Assembly: GCA_949841365.1 (NCBI GenBank)
Contig: CATKZI010000003.1
Span: 62,001 to 126,000, forward strand
DNA: 64,000 nucleotides
Origin: an uncultured Candidatus Melainabacteria bacterium
Lineage (GTDB): Bacteria > Cyanobacteriota > Vampirovibrionia > Gastranaerophilales > Gastranaerophilaceae
Direction: 5' to 3'
A program made the position numbers and the translations under genes. Positions 44,764-54,040 of this stretch are shown here, one piece after another (within the stretch, counting starts at the first letter, position 1; each line of letters begins with the position of its first letter). The notes beneath the pieces were generated by a model, which was given only the letters and a program-made list of their open reading frames with translations, searched no databases and had not been told where the DNA came from.

Positions 44764-44791
44764 ATTATACGGACTGAAAATTTTCAGTCAA
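44764..44791 (-). promoter_or_regulatory. Promoter of tRNA-Phe overlapped by an 18-bp palindrome
   Basis: On the minus strand TTGACT (44791-44786), 16-bp spacer, TATAAT (44769-44764). GACTGAAAATTTTCAGTC (44772-44789) is a perfect palindrome covering most of the -35 and the spacer. It could be an operator, or the leftover hairpin of an infC terminator. Confidence 0.6.
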
Positions 44792-44799
44792 GAACTTTT

Positions 44800-45339
44800 T
44801 TAATTTGCCTGAGGAGCTACGTATAATGTTACGTTTCTACCTTCCAATTGAGGTTTCTTTTCTATTACAACAGGCATGTTTTCCATATCCTGCATAAATT
44901 TGTTTGCGAGGTCAAACGCAAGATTTGAATGCTGCATTTCACGACCGCGAAGCATTACAACAATCTTTACTTTATTTCCTTGAGCAATAAATTTTTCAAT
45001 ACTTTTTATTCTTACCTGATAATCATGTGTATCAATTTTATAACGAATTTTTATTTCTTTAACATCAACTGTATGCTGTTTTTTCTTTGCTTCTTTGGCA
45101 CGTTTTTCAAGCTCATATTTGTATTTACCGTAATTTAGGATTTTAGCTACCGGCGGTTCTTGATTAGGATTGATTAAAACCAAATCTAAATCAGCATCAT
45201 ATGCCATTTGTAAAGCTTTTGAAGTTGCTATAACTCCATGATTTTGTCCATCCTGATCAATCAATCTGACTTCTTTTGCGCGAATTCTTTCATTCATTAT
45301 CGCCTGATTTTTGTTGTTTTTATTATCGTTGGAAGCTAT
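44800..45339 (-). CDS. infC: Translation initiation factor IF-3, probable ATA start codon
   Basis: Keeps 30S subunits free and checks start codons. MNERIRAKEVRLIDQDGQ and NPNQEPPVAKILNYGKYKYE form the N-domain; the linker KRAKEAKKKQHTVDVKEIKIRYKI and C-domain KIVVMLRGREMQHSNLA match IF-3. No ATG, GTG or TTG in frame has a proper ribosome-binding site. An AGGAG followed by eight bases and ATA (45339-45337) fits instead, in keeping with the rare start codons by which IF-3 controls its own gene. The open frame continues to a TTG at 45384 without support. rpmI and rplT are not downstream; the next gene is tRNA-Phe. Confidence 0.88.
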   Translation of the reverse strand: MASNDNKNNKNQAIMNERIRAKEVRLIDQDGQNHGVIATSKALQMAYDADLDLVLINPNQEPPVAKILNYGKYKYELEKRAKEAKKKQHTVDVKEIKIRYKIDTHDYQVRIKSIEKFIAQGNKVKIVVMLRGREMQHSNLAFDLANKFMQDMENMPVVIEKKPQLEGRNVTLYVAPQAN

Positions 45340-45491
45340 TGTTCTATCTCCTGTCTTACTAATACAAGTGTCATGGTAGCACAAAATAATATTTTTTCAA
45401 ATTATTAATTGTTACAATATGTAAAATTATCTGAAAATATTAAAGTTTTTTCTAAATTATTCCGATATATAAATCAAAAGGAGTTATTTAT

Positions 45492-45641
45492 ATGGTACAA
45501 GAAACAGCTATGGATTTTTCTGCAAGTGAAGTCTTTGTAGACCTGAACAATGGGGAGTATTTGCAATTTGACATGACATTACCGCTTCAAATGCTATTTG
45601 ATGATGTATTTACGTTTGTGTCAAAAACAGATTTCGAATAG
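45492..45641 (+). CDS. Small acidic hypothetical protein, 49 residues
   Basis: Translates as MVQETAMDFSASEVFVDLN..., ending in ...VFTFVSKTDFE. An AAAAGGAG ribosome-binding site sits before the ATG, and a GCAA-loop terminator follows the stop, giving a self-contained unit. It is acidic with alternating hydrophobic residues (FDMTLPLQMLFDDVFTF), possibly one small beta/alpha unit. No family recognised; it is transcribed divergently from infC. Confidence 0.65.
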   Translation: MVQETAMDFSASEVFVDLNNGEYLQFDMTLPLQMLFDDVFTFVSKTDFE

Positions 45642-45660
45642 GTTAAATCAAAAATTTTAA

Positions 45661-45684
45661 AAAGAACCGCAAGGTTCTTTTTTT
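45661..45684 (+). terminator. Rho-independent terminator with GCAA tetraloop
   Basis: AAAGAACC-GCAA-GGTTCTTT (45661-45680), then TTTT. It ends the 49-residue gene. Confidence 0.88.
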
Positions 45685-45759
45685 GTTACAAAATATAGTA
45701 AAATGACTATGTTCATGTATAAATGGTTATATTAAAATTGTTGCCGAGAGGGATATTAT

Positions 45760-47865
45760 ATGAAAAGAATTTTAGTATTAATCTGTGCATTAACATTAGG
45801 TATTCCGGCATTTGCAGGATTTAAGGAACATTTTGATTTAGGTCAGCAGTATTTGTCAAATTACAGATATTCAGGTGCTATAACAGAATTTAAAAGCGCA
45901 TTAAGAATAAACTATCTTGATAACTCGGCACGTATAGGGCTTATCAATTCTTATCTTGCACGCGGAATGTATTATGCAAATACCGATAAAGATTTCAAAA
46001 AAGCGGCAGATGATTACCGTTCTGCATTATTTTATTTAACATATTACCCGACAGCAAATCAGGTAAAAAATTCATCTCAGGTAATCGTAAATGTTACATC
46101 AAATCTGAATAAATGTTTAAATGAAATTAAATTTGATACAAGTGCTTCAAACAGGTTTAATACCGCCAAAGAATTAAGGGCTGAGGGGAATTTTTCGGCA
46201 GCTGCATATGAATTTAATCAGGCACTTTCCGATACTTCATTAATTAAAGAATGCTTCCAACAGACAGGTGACATTATGAAACTCTTAGGGAACTTTCCAA
46301 AAGCGGGAGAATATTATAAAAAAGCGGTATCTGTTGCACCAAACGATGTTGAACTCAGACTTTCTTATGCAAAAATTCTTGATAAATTAGAACAAGAGGA
46401 TCAGGCTGTACAGGAATATAATTACATCTTAACAAAAACAGATGGTAACAAAGATGTCCTGTATTCTTTAGAAAGAATTTATAAACGAAAACTTGAGGAA
46501 TCCCCAAATGACTCATCCGTTACTGCAAATTTGGGCGCAATTATGCAAAAATTGGGCAATTTTGATGAAGCTCTCAGATATTATGCCAAAGCAGAATACT
46601 TAAATCCGTCTGATACAACTACAAGAATTAATGTCGGAACTTTGTATCAGCAAAAAGGTGATTATAAAACGGCAATTCATGCTTACGATTCTATTTTGAT
46701 AATTTATCCCGATAATGTTCAGGCAAACATCTACAAAGCACAATCTTTGGCAAAACTTGGTGACAGTAAAGGGGCACAGGAGATTTACAAAAAAATATTA
46801 GCAAAAGACCCGAACAATGAAATCGTTCAAAACGAAATGATTTCAAGCGCAAAAGATTCCATGACTCCGGCACAATTTACGGAATATATAAAGAAAAACG
46901 CTCCAAACAGTGCTTCAAGCATATTATATAATTATGCACTTGACCTGCATAAACACAACAAACTGGCAGAAGCACAAAGTATGTATAGCGAAGTTATAAA
47001 ACTCGAACCTGACAATGCAGAAGTTTATGTAAATCTTGCAATTGCTCAAGGACAAAATAAAAATTATAATGAAGCACTTTCTACTTTAAAAAATGCTAAT
47101 GCAAAGTTCCCAAACAATTCACAAGTTGCAGATGCTATAAAATCAATCAGTGCACAATCAACAGATGCACAGCTTGAAACTGCCGCAAACTACTTTAATA
47201 ATAAAGACTATCAAAATGCTATAAACGAATACTTAAAAATCACACCGGCAACTTCCGATACAATGCTCGGGGTTGCATCAGCATATCAAAACCTTGGTAA
47301 TACTGATAAAGCAATTGAATATTACTTAGAAGCCTTTAAACTCGCTCCGACTAATTCCGATATTGCATATTATATTTCAGCTCTTTACGCTGAAAAAGAG
47401 GATTTTGCAAATGCAGGAATTTATGCACAAAAATCTTTAGCGTTAAATAAAAATAATAAGCAGGCACAAGAATTAACTAAAATGCTTGCAGAAAATCAAA
47501 ACGCAACAATTTTAACAAACGCAATTAATCTTTTTGACAGCGAAAAATATGACGAAAGTTTAGTTGAATTAAATAAATTACTAACTTCAGACAGTAAAAA
47601 TGCTTACGGCTATTATTACCGCGCAATGATTTATGACACAAAACAAAAGTATAAAGAAGCTCTGGGTGACTATAAAAAAGCAATCAGCATGAATCCAGAT
47701 TTGGTAATAGTAAATTACTTAATCGGTGTAGATTATGATATGCTTGAAGATTATAAAAACGCTATAAGTTACTATAAATCATTCCTTGCTGTTTATACAG
47801 AGGATGATGAGTATAAAAAATATGCAGAAAGCAGAATAGGTGAACTTCAGGCTTATGTTAAATAG
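45760..47865 (+). CDS. Large secreted TPR protein
   Basis: 701 residues, signal peptide MKRILVLICALTLGIPAFA, then about fifteen TPR units through the whole length. Good cores are SSVTANLGAIMQKLGNFDEA, TTRINVGTLYQQKGDYKTAI, AEVYVNLAIAQGQNKNYNEA, DTMLGVASAYQNLGNTDKAI and AYGYYYRAMIYDTKQKYKEAL. A periplasmic or surface scaffold is inferred. A GAGAGGGAT ribosome-binding site precedes the ATG. Its end overlaps the dus gene by 11 to 26 bases. Confidence 0.93.
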   Translation: MKRILVLICALTLGIPAFAGFKEHFDLGQQYLSNYRYSGAITEFKSALRINYLDNSARIGLINSYLARGMYYANTDKDFKKAADDYRSALFYLTYYPTANQVKNSSQVIVNVTSNLNKCLNEIKFDTSASNRFNTAKELRAEGNFSAAAYEFNQALSDTSLIKECFQQTGDIMKLLGNFPKAGEYYKKAVSVAPNDVELRLSYAKILDKLEQEDQAVQEYNYILTKTDGNKDVLYSLERIYKRKLEESPNDSSVTANLGAIMQKLGNFDEALRYYAKAEYLNPSDTTTRINVGTLYQQKGDYKTAIHAYDSILIIYPDNVQANIYKAQSLAKLGDSKGAQEIYKKILAKDPNNEIVQNEMISSAKDSMTPAQFTEYIKKNAPNSASSILYNYALDLHKHNKLAEAQSMYSEVIKLEPDNAEVYVNLAIAQGQNKNYNEALSTLKNANAKFPNNSQVADAIKSISAQSTDAQLETAANYFNNKDYQNAINEYLKITPATSDTMLGVASAYQNLGNTDKAIEYYLEAFKLAPTNSDIAYYISALYAEKEDFANAGIYAQKSLALNKNNKQAQELTKMLAENQNATILTNAINLFDSEKYDESLVELNKLLTSDSKNAYGYYYRAMIYDTKQKYKEALGDYKKAISMNPDLVIVNYLIGVDYDMLEDYKNAISYYKSFLAVYTEDDEYKKYAESRIGELQAYVK

Positions 47866-48823
47866 ATTACTTCAAAGCCGTGTATCACTAGCCCCGATGG
47901 CAGGCATAACCGATTATGTCTTAAGAAGTTTAGTCAGAAAATATTCTGAAGGAGCTCTTCTGACAACGGAAATGATAAGCTCTGAATATCTTGCACAAAC
48001 ATTAAACGGACGTTCCGGAACAGAGATTTTAAAACGTGACGAAAATCAGTCGCCGATTTCATATCAAATTAGCGGTCACAAACCTCATATGATGCATCAG
48101 GCAGCAGAATTTTTGACACAGTATGCCGATATGATTGATATTAATATGGGCTGTCCCGTAAAAAAAGTTGTCGGCGGTCAAGACGGCTGTGCATTGATGC
48201 GCACACCAGAGCTTGCTTCCGATTTGATTAAAGCTGTAAAAGACGGAACAGATAAACCTGTAAGCGTGAAATTTCGCCTCGGCTACACTGCAGATGAGAT
48301 GAATTATGTTGAATTCGGGCAAAAAATGCAAGAGGCAGGGGCCCAATTTATAACAATCCATGGACGTACACGTTCTCAAATGTATTCGGGGCATGCTGAC
48401 TGGGGGAAAATCAGAGCATTAAAAGAAAACGTAGATATTCCCGTATTTGCAAACGGCGACATTTTATCGATAGATGATGCAATAATATGCTTGGAACAAT
48501 CAGGCGCAGACGGTGTAGCTGTAGGCAGAGGAGCAATAGGCGACCCGACATTAATCGGGCGTATTGAACATTACCTAAAAACAGGCGAAAAGCTTCCAGT
48601 TCCACCGTTAGACGAACGTATTCAAATGCTCAGATATCATTTGGATGAGGAAATAAAACTTCGCGGCGAAGGTATTGCAATAAAATTTATGCGCAAATTT
48701 TACCCGTATTACCTTGCAGGATTTGAAAATGCAAAACAACTGCGTTCAAAACTGGTACTTGAAGATGATTATAACGAAATTATTTCTTTATTAGAAACCA
48801 CGCAATGCTTCTGTGCAAACTAA
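47855..48823 (+). CDS. dusB: tRNA-dihydrouridine synthase (DusB type)
   Basis: FMN enzyme reducing uridines in tRNA D-loops. VSLAPMAGITDYVLRSL starts the TIM barrel, DINMGCPVKKVVGGQDGCALM carries the catalytic Cys (GCP), and ITIHGRTRSQMYSGHADW, VFANGDILSIDDA and GVAVGRGAIGDPTLIGRI bind FMN. 322 residues from the ATG at 47855; a GTG at 47840 would add five residues. Either start lies inside the TPR gene. No fis gene follows. Confidence 0.93.
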   Translation: MLNRLLQSRVSLAPMAGITDYVLRSLVRKYSEGALLTTEMISSEYLAQTLNGRSGTEILKRDENQSPISYQISGHKPHMMHQAAEFLTQYADMIDINMGCPVKKVVGGQDGCALMRTPELASDLIKAVKDGTDKPVSVKFRLGYTADEMNYVEFGQKMQEAGAQFITIHGRTRSQMYSGHADWGKIRALKENVDIPVFANGDILSIDDAIICLEQSGADGVAVGRGAIGDPTLIGRIEHYLKTGEKLPVPPLDERIQMLRYHLDEEIKLRGEGIAIKFMRKFYPYYLAGFENAKQLRSKLVLEDDYNEIISLLETTQCFCAN

Positions 48824-49017
48824 AAGGTTTTTTCCCAGCTTTCATATTATCCTTCATAACAGTCCACATTTTTGCCAAGCCTTTTCTGAATGACAAATTA
48901 GGTCTGGGCGTTTCATCAATATGTTCAAAACAAAACTCATCAACAGTATTTGCAAAATATACTCTTTTATTTATAGAACAAAAATCATATACAAATCGTG
49001 AAAATCTGTTTGGCTAA
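48805..49017 (+). CDS. Possible small secreted protein, 70 residues
   Basis: The frame starts inside the end of dusB (MLLCKLKGFFPAFILSFITVHIF) and has a basic and hydrophobic N-terminus like a signal peptide, followed by about 45 polar residues. It fills the gap between dusB and the convergent gene, and its stop coincides with that gene's stop. No Shine-Dalgarno is visible, and it may be fortuitous. Confidence 0.3.
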   Translation: MLLCKLKGFFPAFILSFITVHIFAKPFLNDKLGLGVSSICSKQNSSTVFAKYTLLFIEQKSYTNRENLFG

Positions 49018-49475
49018 GGAACTGCACATCTTGTGTCAAGCAGATAAGGCTTCCCGCTATATATTCCAACCTGTTGCAATCTATGTTCATCAAAATCTCT
49101 TGAAGGTTCAAAGCCAGCCGTAAATAAACGTCTTATAACATCCCTGCAATCTTCGCGTGTAACACTTTTGACATCAGCTTTTGGCTCTCTGACAAAATAA
49201 GTCTTTCCAAATTTTTCCACAGGCGACAAAAACGGAATATCAAAAGAGGGATTGTGAGCCCTGAATTCTAACGGATTTTCATAGGAACATTTCAATACAT
49301 CATCACCTAAATCCAAGACAACAGACAAACCACCCTGCCCTGCAACACCTTTTATATCAGTTTCTTTAATTCGTCCTGAATCAATATATTGCTGAATATC
49401 AGGCATTTTGATAAGATAAGAGGGTTTTGCACCGCAAAACATTATACGATTATGAAATCCGATTTTCATAATCAT
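49014..49475 (-). CDS. Small protein with protein-kinase-like motif order
   Basis: 153 residues, no family recognised with certainty. GVAGQGGLSVVLDLGDDVLKCS (residues 43-64) looks like a glycine-rich loop followed by a VxK lysine (Lys62). FDEHRLQQVGIYSGKPYLLD (128-147) has the order of a catalytic loop followed by an acidic residue (Asp147) in the DFG place. Such degenerate kinase or aminoglycoside-kinase-like folds are usually larger, so this is a minimal or decayed version. The start is one of two ATGs (49475, 49469). It lies 29 bases downstream of argS. Confidence 0.55.
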   Translation of the reverse strand: MIMKIGFHNRIMFCGAKPSYLIKMPDIQQYIDSGRIKETDIKGVAGQGGLSVVLDLGDDVLKCSYENPLEFRAHNPSFDIPFLSPVEKFGKTYFVREPKADVKSVTREDCRDVIRRLFTAGFEPSRDFDEHRLQQVGIYSGKPYLLDTRCAVP

Positions 49476-49504
49476 ATAAAATCAAAACAAATATAAATTT
49501 GCTA

Positions 49505-51202
49505 TTACATTCTTTCTGGTGCACTGACTGCCAGAATATCTTCTAATGCATTATGAAGAACTGTTTTCACACTCCATACAAGTGCAATTCTGGCTTTCAT
49601 CATTTCTTTGTCGTCAGAAATTACGCGGTTTGCATTGTAGAATGAATGGAATTCTGAAGCAAGCTCTTGAACATATCTGCAAATTGTATAAACTTGTCTT
49701 GTTTCAGCAGAAGTTTTGATAACTGATTTGTATTCTTCAAGCTTCAAGATAAGTTTTCTTGCAGTATCAATAGTCGGAAGCACCATGCCTGCATTAAAGC
49801 CATCAATTAACTCTTTCAATTCAGTTTCAGTCATCGGAGCATTTCCATCTTCTCTTGCTGTTACAACGTTTCTCAAGATTGAACAAGCTCTTGCATGTGC
49901 ATATTGAACGTAAAATACAGGGTTTTCATCAGTACTTTTCTTAGCAAGTTCAATATCAAAATCAAGAGTTGTGTCGATATTTCTCATAGCCATCCAGAAA
50001 CGTGTCGCATCAACCCCGACTTCGTCAATCAAATCATCAAGCGTAACCATATTTTTACGTTTGCCCATTCTGACTTCATTTCCGTCAATTACAAGGTTAA
50101 CGAGCTGTCCCAAAAGAACCTCAAGTTTATTCGGATCGTAACCCAAAGCTTCAATTGAAGCCTTAACACGTGCTACATATCCATGGTGATCAGCTCCCCA
50201 GATATTAATCATTCTGTCAAATCCGCGTTCAAGTTTATCAATATGATAAGCGATATCAGCAGTCAAATACGTATTTGAGCCGTCTGCTTTTTTGATTACA
50301 CGGTCTTGATCGTCGCCGTAATCTGATGATTTAAACCAATCGGCGCCGTCTTTTTGATAAATTTTTCCGCTTGCTTTCAATTTATTAACACATTCATCAA
50401 CTTTTCCCGATTTATGCAGAGTTAATTCAGAATAGAAATTGTCAAAATGTACTCTGAAATTGTCGAGCAATGCTTTTTGCAAATTTTCCATTTCTTTTTT
50501 TGCAAAATCAGAAAGTTCTTTTACATCTTGCGGTAAACCGTCATGAGTTTCAAGATATTTTTTAGCAACAGGGATTAAATAATCACCCGGATAGAAATTC
50601 TTTCTTTCAACTTCGTCGGTTGGGAAATCTACATTTTCACCCAATTCCTGACGAATTCTTATGGCAAGAGAATTTCCGAGTTTATTAATCTGTGAGCCTG
50701 CATCATTAATATAAAATTCCTGATAAACATCATGCCCGTAGAATTTCAGCAAGTTTGCGAGAACAGAACCCATAGAAGCCCATCTGCCATGACCGATATG
50801 GAAAGGACCTGTGGGGTTTGCTGAAATATATTCAAGCAAAATCTTTTCACATTTGACATTTTCAGGTTTTCCAAAATTATTTGTCTTTTTGAAAATTTCT
50901 TCAACAAGATTTGACAATAATTTTTTACCTGCTTTAAAGTTTATAAATCCGCCGATAACAGAATATTCATTATCATCTTTTTCAACATATTCAACAATCG
51001 CGTTAGCAATTTGAGGAGGAGCAATTTTTGCAAATCTTGCAAGTGAAGAAACATTCACTGCATAATCTCCAAAATCTGCATTTTTAGGTCTTTCAACAGA
51101 CAATGTACCGTTTGTATATTCGGTCATTGCACCTAACTTGCCGTCTTTTACAGCTTTTTCTATAGCATTTTCAATATTATTTATAAAATAATCTTTAATC
51201 AT
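49505..51202 (-). CDS. argS: Arginyl-tRNA synthetase
   Basis: Class I synthetase. The Add-1 N-domain (DFGDYAVNVSSLARFAKIAP) is followed by the HIGH motif in SANPTGPFHIGHGRWASMG. A KMSK-equivalent GNEVRMGKRKNMVTLDDL and a DALR helical C-terminus (ICRYVQELASEFHSFYNANRV) complete it. 565 residues is normal. A GGAGAG ribosome-binding site precedes the ATG, with a TATAAT element about 30 bases upstream. Confidence 0.97.
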   Translation of the reverse strand: MIKDYFINNIENAIEKAVKDGKLGAMTEYTNGTLSVERPKNADFGDYAVNVSSLARFAKIAPPQIANAIVEYVEKDDNEYSVIGGFINFKAGKKLLSNLVEEIFKKTNNFGKPENVKCEKILLEYISANPTGPFHIGHGRWASMGSVLANLLKFYGHDVYQEFYINDAGSQINKLGNSLAIRIRQELGENVDFPTDEVERKNFYPGDYLIPVAKKYLETHDGLPQDVKELSDFAKKEMENLQKALLDNFRVHFDNFYSELTLHKSGKVDECVNKLKASGKIYQKDGADWFKSSDYGDDQDRVIKKADGSNTYLTADIAYHIDKLERGFDRMINIWGADHHGYVARVKASIEALGYDPNKLEVLLGQLVNLVIDGNEVRMGKRKNMVTLDDLIDEVGVDATRFWMAMRNIDTTLDFDIELAKKSTDENPVFYVQYAHARACSILRNVVTAREDGNAPMTETELKELIDGFNAGMVLPTIDTARKLILKLEEYKSVIKTSAETRQVYTICRYVQELASEFHSFYNANRVISDDKEMMKARIALVWSVKTVLHNALEDILAVSAPERM

Positions 51203-51253
51203 CTTTTTCTCTCCGTAACTTGTATAAAAATTATACTATAAAAATATTTGTTA

Positions 51254-51259
51254 TATAAT
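51254..51259 (+). promoter_or_regulatory. -10 element for mgtE, predicted leaderless
   Basis: TATAAT (51254-51259), six bases, then ATG at 51266, with no Shine-Dalgarno. The -35 region is poor. Confidence 0.55.
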
Positions 51260-51265
51260 ATTACT

Positions 51266-52633
51266 ATGATGAATGTCCAAAACATTATCGACAGATTACG
51301 CGAAATAATGGAAGATGAAACCCTTGATCAGCTCAAAGAAGAACTGAACGGGTATCACGTTGCGGATTTGGCTGACATTTTTCAAGAATTAAAACCTGAA
51401 GAAAGATTGCAGTGTTTCAAACTTCTTGAAATTGACAAAGCTGCCGATATTATGGAATACCTTCCGCCTCAAATGCAGGTAGAATTATTATCGGATATTG
51501 ATGAAAACCTTGCATCACAAATTCTTACACAGCTTCCTCATGACGCGGCTGCAGACGTATTGGGCGACATGGAAGATGATGAAAGTGAAACTTATTTAGA
51601 TAAACTTCCTCATAAATTCTCCGAAGAAGTCAGAGAACTTTTAACATATAACGAAGATACGGCAGGCGGTATTATGAACCCTGTTGTTTTAACCGTAAAT
51701 TCCGACATGAGCGTATCTGATGTATTAAACCATATAAGAATTAAAGCTGAGCAAGACAACATGGAACTTTATTATGTCTATGTTACCGATAAACAAAACC
51801 ACTTGCTGGGCGTTGTTTCTTTAAGAAAACTTTTGACATCTCCAATTAATCAAAAAGTCGAAGACATAATGATTTCAGATATTGTGAAACTACATGTCGA
51901 TGATTACAGTGATTATATAACCGACGAATTTATGAAATACCAGTATAACGCGCTTCCCGTTGTAGATTTATACAACAGGCTGAAAGGTATGATTACGTGG
52001 GATGACGTTCATGACTTGTTTGAAGAAGAAACAACAGAAGAAATCTACCAGTCATCAGGTATCTCGACAGAAGTTGTTGATGAAGACGAAATTCTTTCAG
52101 GTAATGTCTTTAACGCAATTCGCGCACGCACACCGTGGTTATTTATCACACTTATCGGAGAATTTATTGCGGTTAATGTAGGTCATCATTTTGACCATAC
52201 ATTAAATGCTTTGCCTATTATTGCAATATTTATGCCGCTTTTAGCAGGTTTGGGCGGTAATATCGGAACTCAAAGTATTACGCTTATGGTTCGCGGTCTT
52301 TCAACAGGACAAGTTACATTAAGCTCTGCTTTACACCATATTATGAGAGAAACAAGTATCGGACTTGTCATCGGCTCTATTTTTGGAGTTCTCGTAACAG
52401 CAGTAACATGGGGTTGGCAGCATAATATGGAACTCGGTATTATTGTAGGACTGGCAATGGCGATAAATATGACAATGGCAACTATTATCGGTACATTTAC
52501 CCCGTTTGCACTGAAAGCAATGAAAATAGACCCTGCTGTAGCATCAGGACCGGTTATTGCTACAACTATTGATGTTTTGGGACTGGCAATTTACTTTACG
52601 CTGGTTTCTACTTATTTACTTAATGTTATGTAA
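51266..52633 (+). CDS. mgtE: Magnesium transporter MgtE
   Basis: 455 residues. The cytoplasmic N-domain (superhelical, LPHDAAADVLGDMEDDESETYL) is followed by two CBS domains (near residues 140-260; MNPVVLTVNSDMSVSDVLNHI and MIxxIVKLHVDDYSDYI-type segments). A connecting helix and five membrane helices complete it, with the signature PLLAGLGGNIGTQSITLMVRGL. It imports Mg2+ and is gated by cytosolic Mg2+ binding to the N and CBS domains. The ATG at 51266 (or 51269) is chosen because the in-frame codon at 51248 lies before the -10. Confidence 0.95.
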   Translation: MMNVQNIIDRLREIMEDETLDQLKEELNGYHVADLADIFQELKPEERLQCFKLLEIDKAADIMEYLPPQMQVELLSDIDENLASQILTQLPHDAAADVLGDMEDDESETYLDKLPHKFSEEVRELLTYNEDTAGGIMNPVVLTVNSDMSVSDVLNHIRIKAEQDNMELYYVYVTDKQNHLLGVVSLRKLLTSPINQKVEDIMISDIVKLHVDDYSDYITDEFMKYQYNALPVVDLYNRLKGMITWDDVHDLFEEETTEEIYQSSGISTEVVDEDEILSGNVFNAIRARTPWLFITLIGEFIAVNVGHHFDHTLNALPIIAIFMPLLAGLGGNIGTQSITLMVRGLSTGQVTLSSALHHIMRETSIGLVIGSIFGVLVTAVTWGWQHNMELGIIVGLAMAINMTMATIIGTFTPFALKAMKIDPAVASGPVIATTIDVLGLAIYFTLVSTYLLNVM

Positions 52634-52647
52634 GAGGGAAAATTATA

Positions 52648-53967
52648 ATGACAAATAACACTCAAAGAAGAGAAAGAACTGAATCATTCGTAAAACGTAT
52701 TAAAGCCGAAAGGGAAGAACGCTCATCATTTGCAAAAGTTTTGATAGGAATGATTATTGTGTTTATTGGGGTTGTTGCCTGTATATTTATTCTTGGCGGA
52801 AGCGAGGAATATGTTGCAAAACAATTCGGAGAAAATTCTGTTATTACAAAAATTTTCCATAAACTCTCACAAAGCAACGGGAATAAAGAACATGCCGATT
52901 TTACACTTCCGTTTGGTTTAAGACGCCAGAATATTTTATTTCTTGGGGTTGATGCCAGCGAAAATCCTGATGATTTGTGGACAGGTACAAGAACAGATAC
53001 AATTATTCTTGTAAATATTGACCCGAAAACCAAATCTGTTAACGCATTGTCAATTCCGCGCGACAGCAAAGTTTACCTACCAAAAAATCATGGAGTTAAT
53101 AAAATTAATGCAGCACATGCAATAGGCGGAGTTGAGATGACTAAAAGAACAGTCGAGGATACTCTGGGAGTTCATATCGACAGATACATAATGGTTCATG
53201 ATGATGCCGTAAAAGCAATAGTTGACGCCATGGGCGGAGTTGATATTTATGTGGAAAAACCTATGCGATATCACGATTACACAGCAGGTTTGCATATTAA
53301 TTTTGCAAAAGGCAATCAGCACTTAGACGGTCAAAAAGCTGTTGAATACTTACGTTTTAGGCATGATGCACTCGGTGATATCGGAAGAACTCAACGTCAG
53401 CAATGGTTGTTAAGAAGTATTTTAACCCAATTGAAACAACCTTCAACAATTACAAAAATTCCTGATATTATCTCAGTTGCCAAAAAATACGTAAAAACTG
53501 ATATGTCATTCTACGAAATGACTCAATATGCAGGACTTGCAAAACATGTTGATATGGATAAAATTGAGATTTCAATGCTTCCGGGCGGACCTAACCAAAA
53601 AGGATATATAAGTTATTGGATTTTAGATCCTGAAAAAACACAAGAAGTTGTAAACCGCGTAATCTACAGAGATAAAACCACAATAGATGAAACATTGCAA
53701 TTAACTGCAGGAATAATGTCAGCAGACAGCACAGTCGGCGAAAGAATGGCAGAGAATTTAAAAGCTGCTGGTATTGATGTAAAATGTACAGGAACGATGT
53801 CGCGTTCACATTCACAGTTTATTGCACATTCAAGCAAGGTTACAAACGACTACTACAACCACTTAAAGAAAAAGAATGAAGCATTTGGCGGTTTACAGTT
53901 CGTTTATGACCCCGTAAATTACTATTGCGGAGAAACTGATTTTACAATTATTTTATCCGGGAATTAG
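52648..53967 (+). CDS. LCP family glycopolymer ligase (LytR-CpsA-Psr) with LytR_C domain
   Basis: 439 residues, type II membrane protein: cytoplasmic basic start, one transmembrane helix (about 30-50), then the LCP domain with [39 protein letters not shown] and [23 protein letters not shown]-terminal LytR_C-type segment ([16 protein letters not shown]) completes it. LCP enzymes transfer glycopolymers to peptidoglycan or protein. It follows mgtE by 14 bases and ends so that its last stop base is the first base of tRNA-Arg. Confidence 0.92.
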   Translation: MTNNTQRRERTESFVKRIKAEREERSSFAKVLIGMIIVFIGVVACIFILGGSEEYVAKQFGENSVITKIFHKLSQSNGNKEHADFTLPFGLRRQNILFLGVDASENPDDLWTGTRTDTIILVNIDPKTKSVNALSIPRDSKVYLPKNHGVNKINAAHAIGGVEMTKRTVEDTLGVHIDRYIMVHDDAVKAIVDAMGGVDIYVEKPMRYHDYTAGLHINFAKGNQHLDGQKAVEYLRFRHDALGDIGRTQRQQWLLRSILTQLKQPSTITKIPDIISVAKKYVKTDMSFYEMTQYAGLAKHVDMDKIEISMLPGGPNQKGYISYWILDPEKTQEVVNRVIYRDKTTIDETLQLTAGIMSADSTVGERMAENLKAAGIDVKCTGTMSRSHSQFIAHSSKVTNDYYNHLKKKNEAFGGLQFVYDPVNYYCGETDFTIILSGN

Positions 53968-54040
53968 TGTTCGTAGCTCAGTTGAATAGAGCGTTTCCCT
54001 CCGAAGGAAAAGGCCGCGGGTTTGAATCCCGCCGAGCACA
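53967..54040 (+). tRNA. tRNA-Arg (CCG)
   Basis: GTGTTCG pairs with CGAGCAC (one G-U), discriminator A. GCTC/GAGC D-arm, TTTCC/GGAAA anticodon stem with loop CTCCGAA (anticodon CCG), and GCGGG/CCCGC T-arm are complete. No CCA is encoded. It begins on the last base of the LCP stop codon. Confidence 0.95.
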
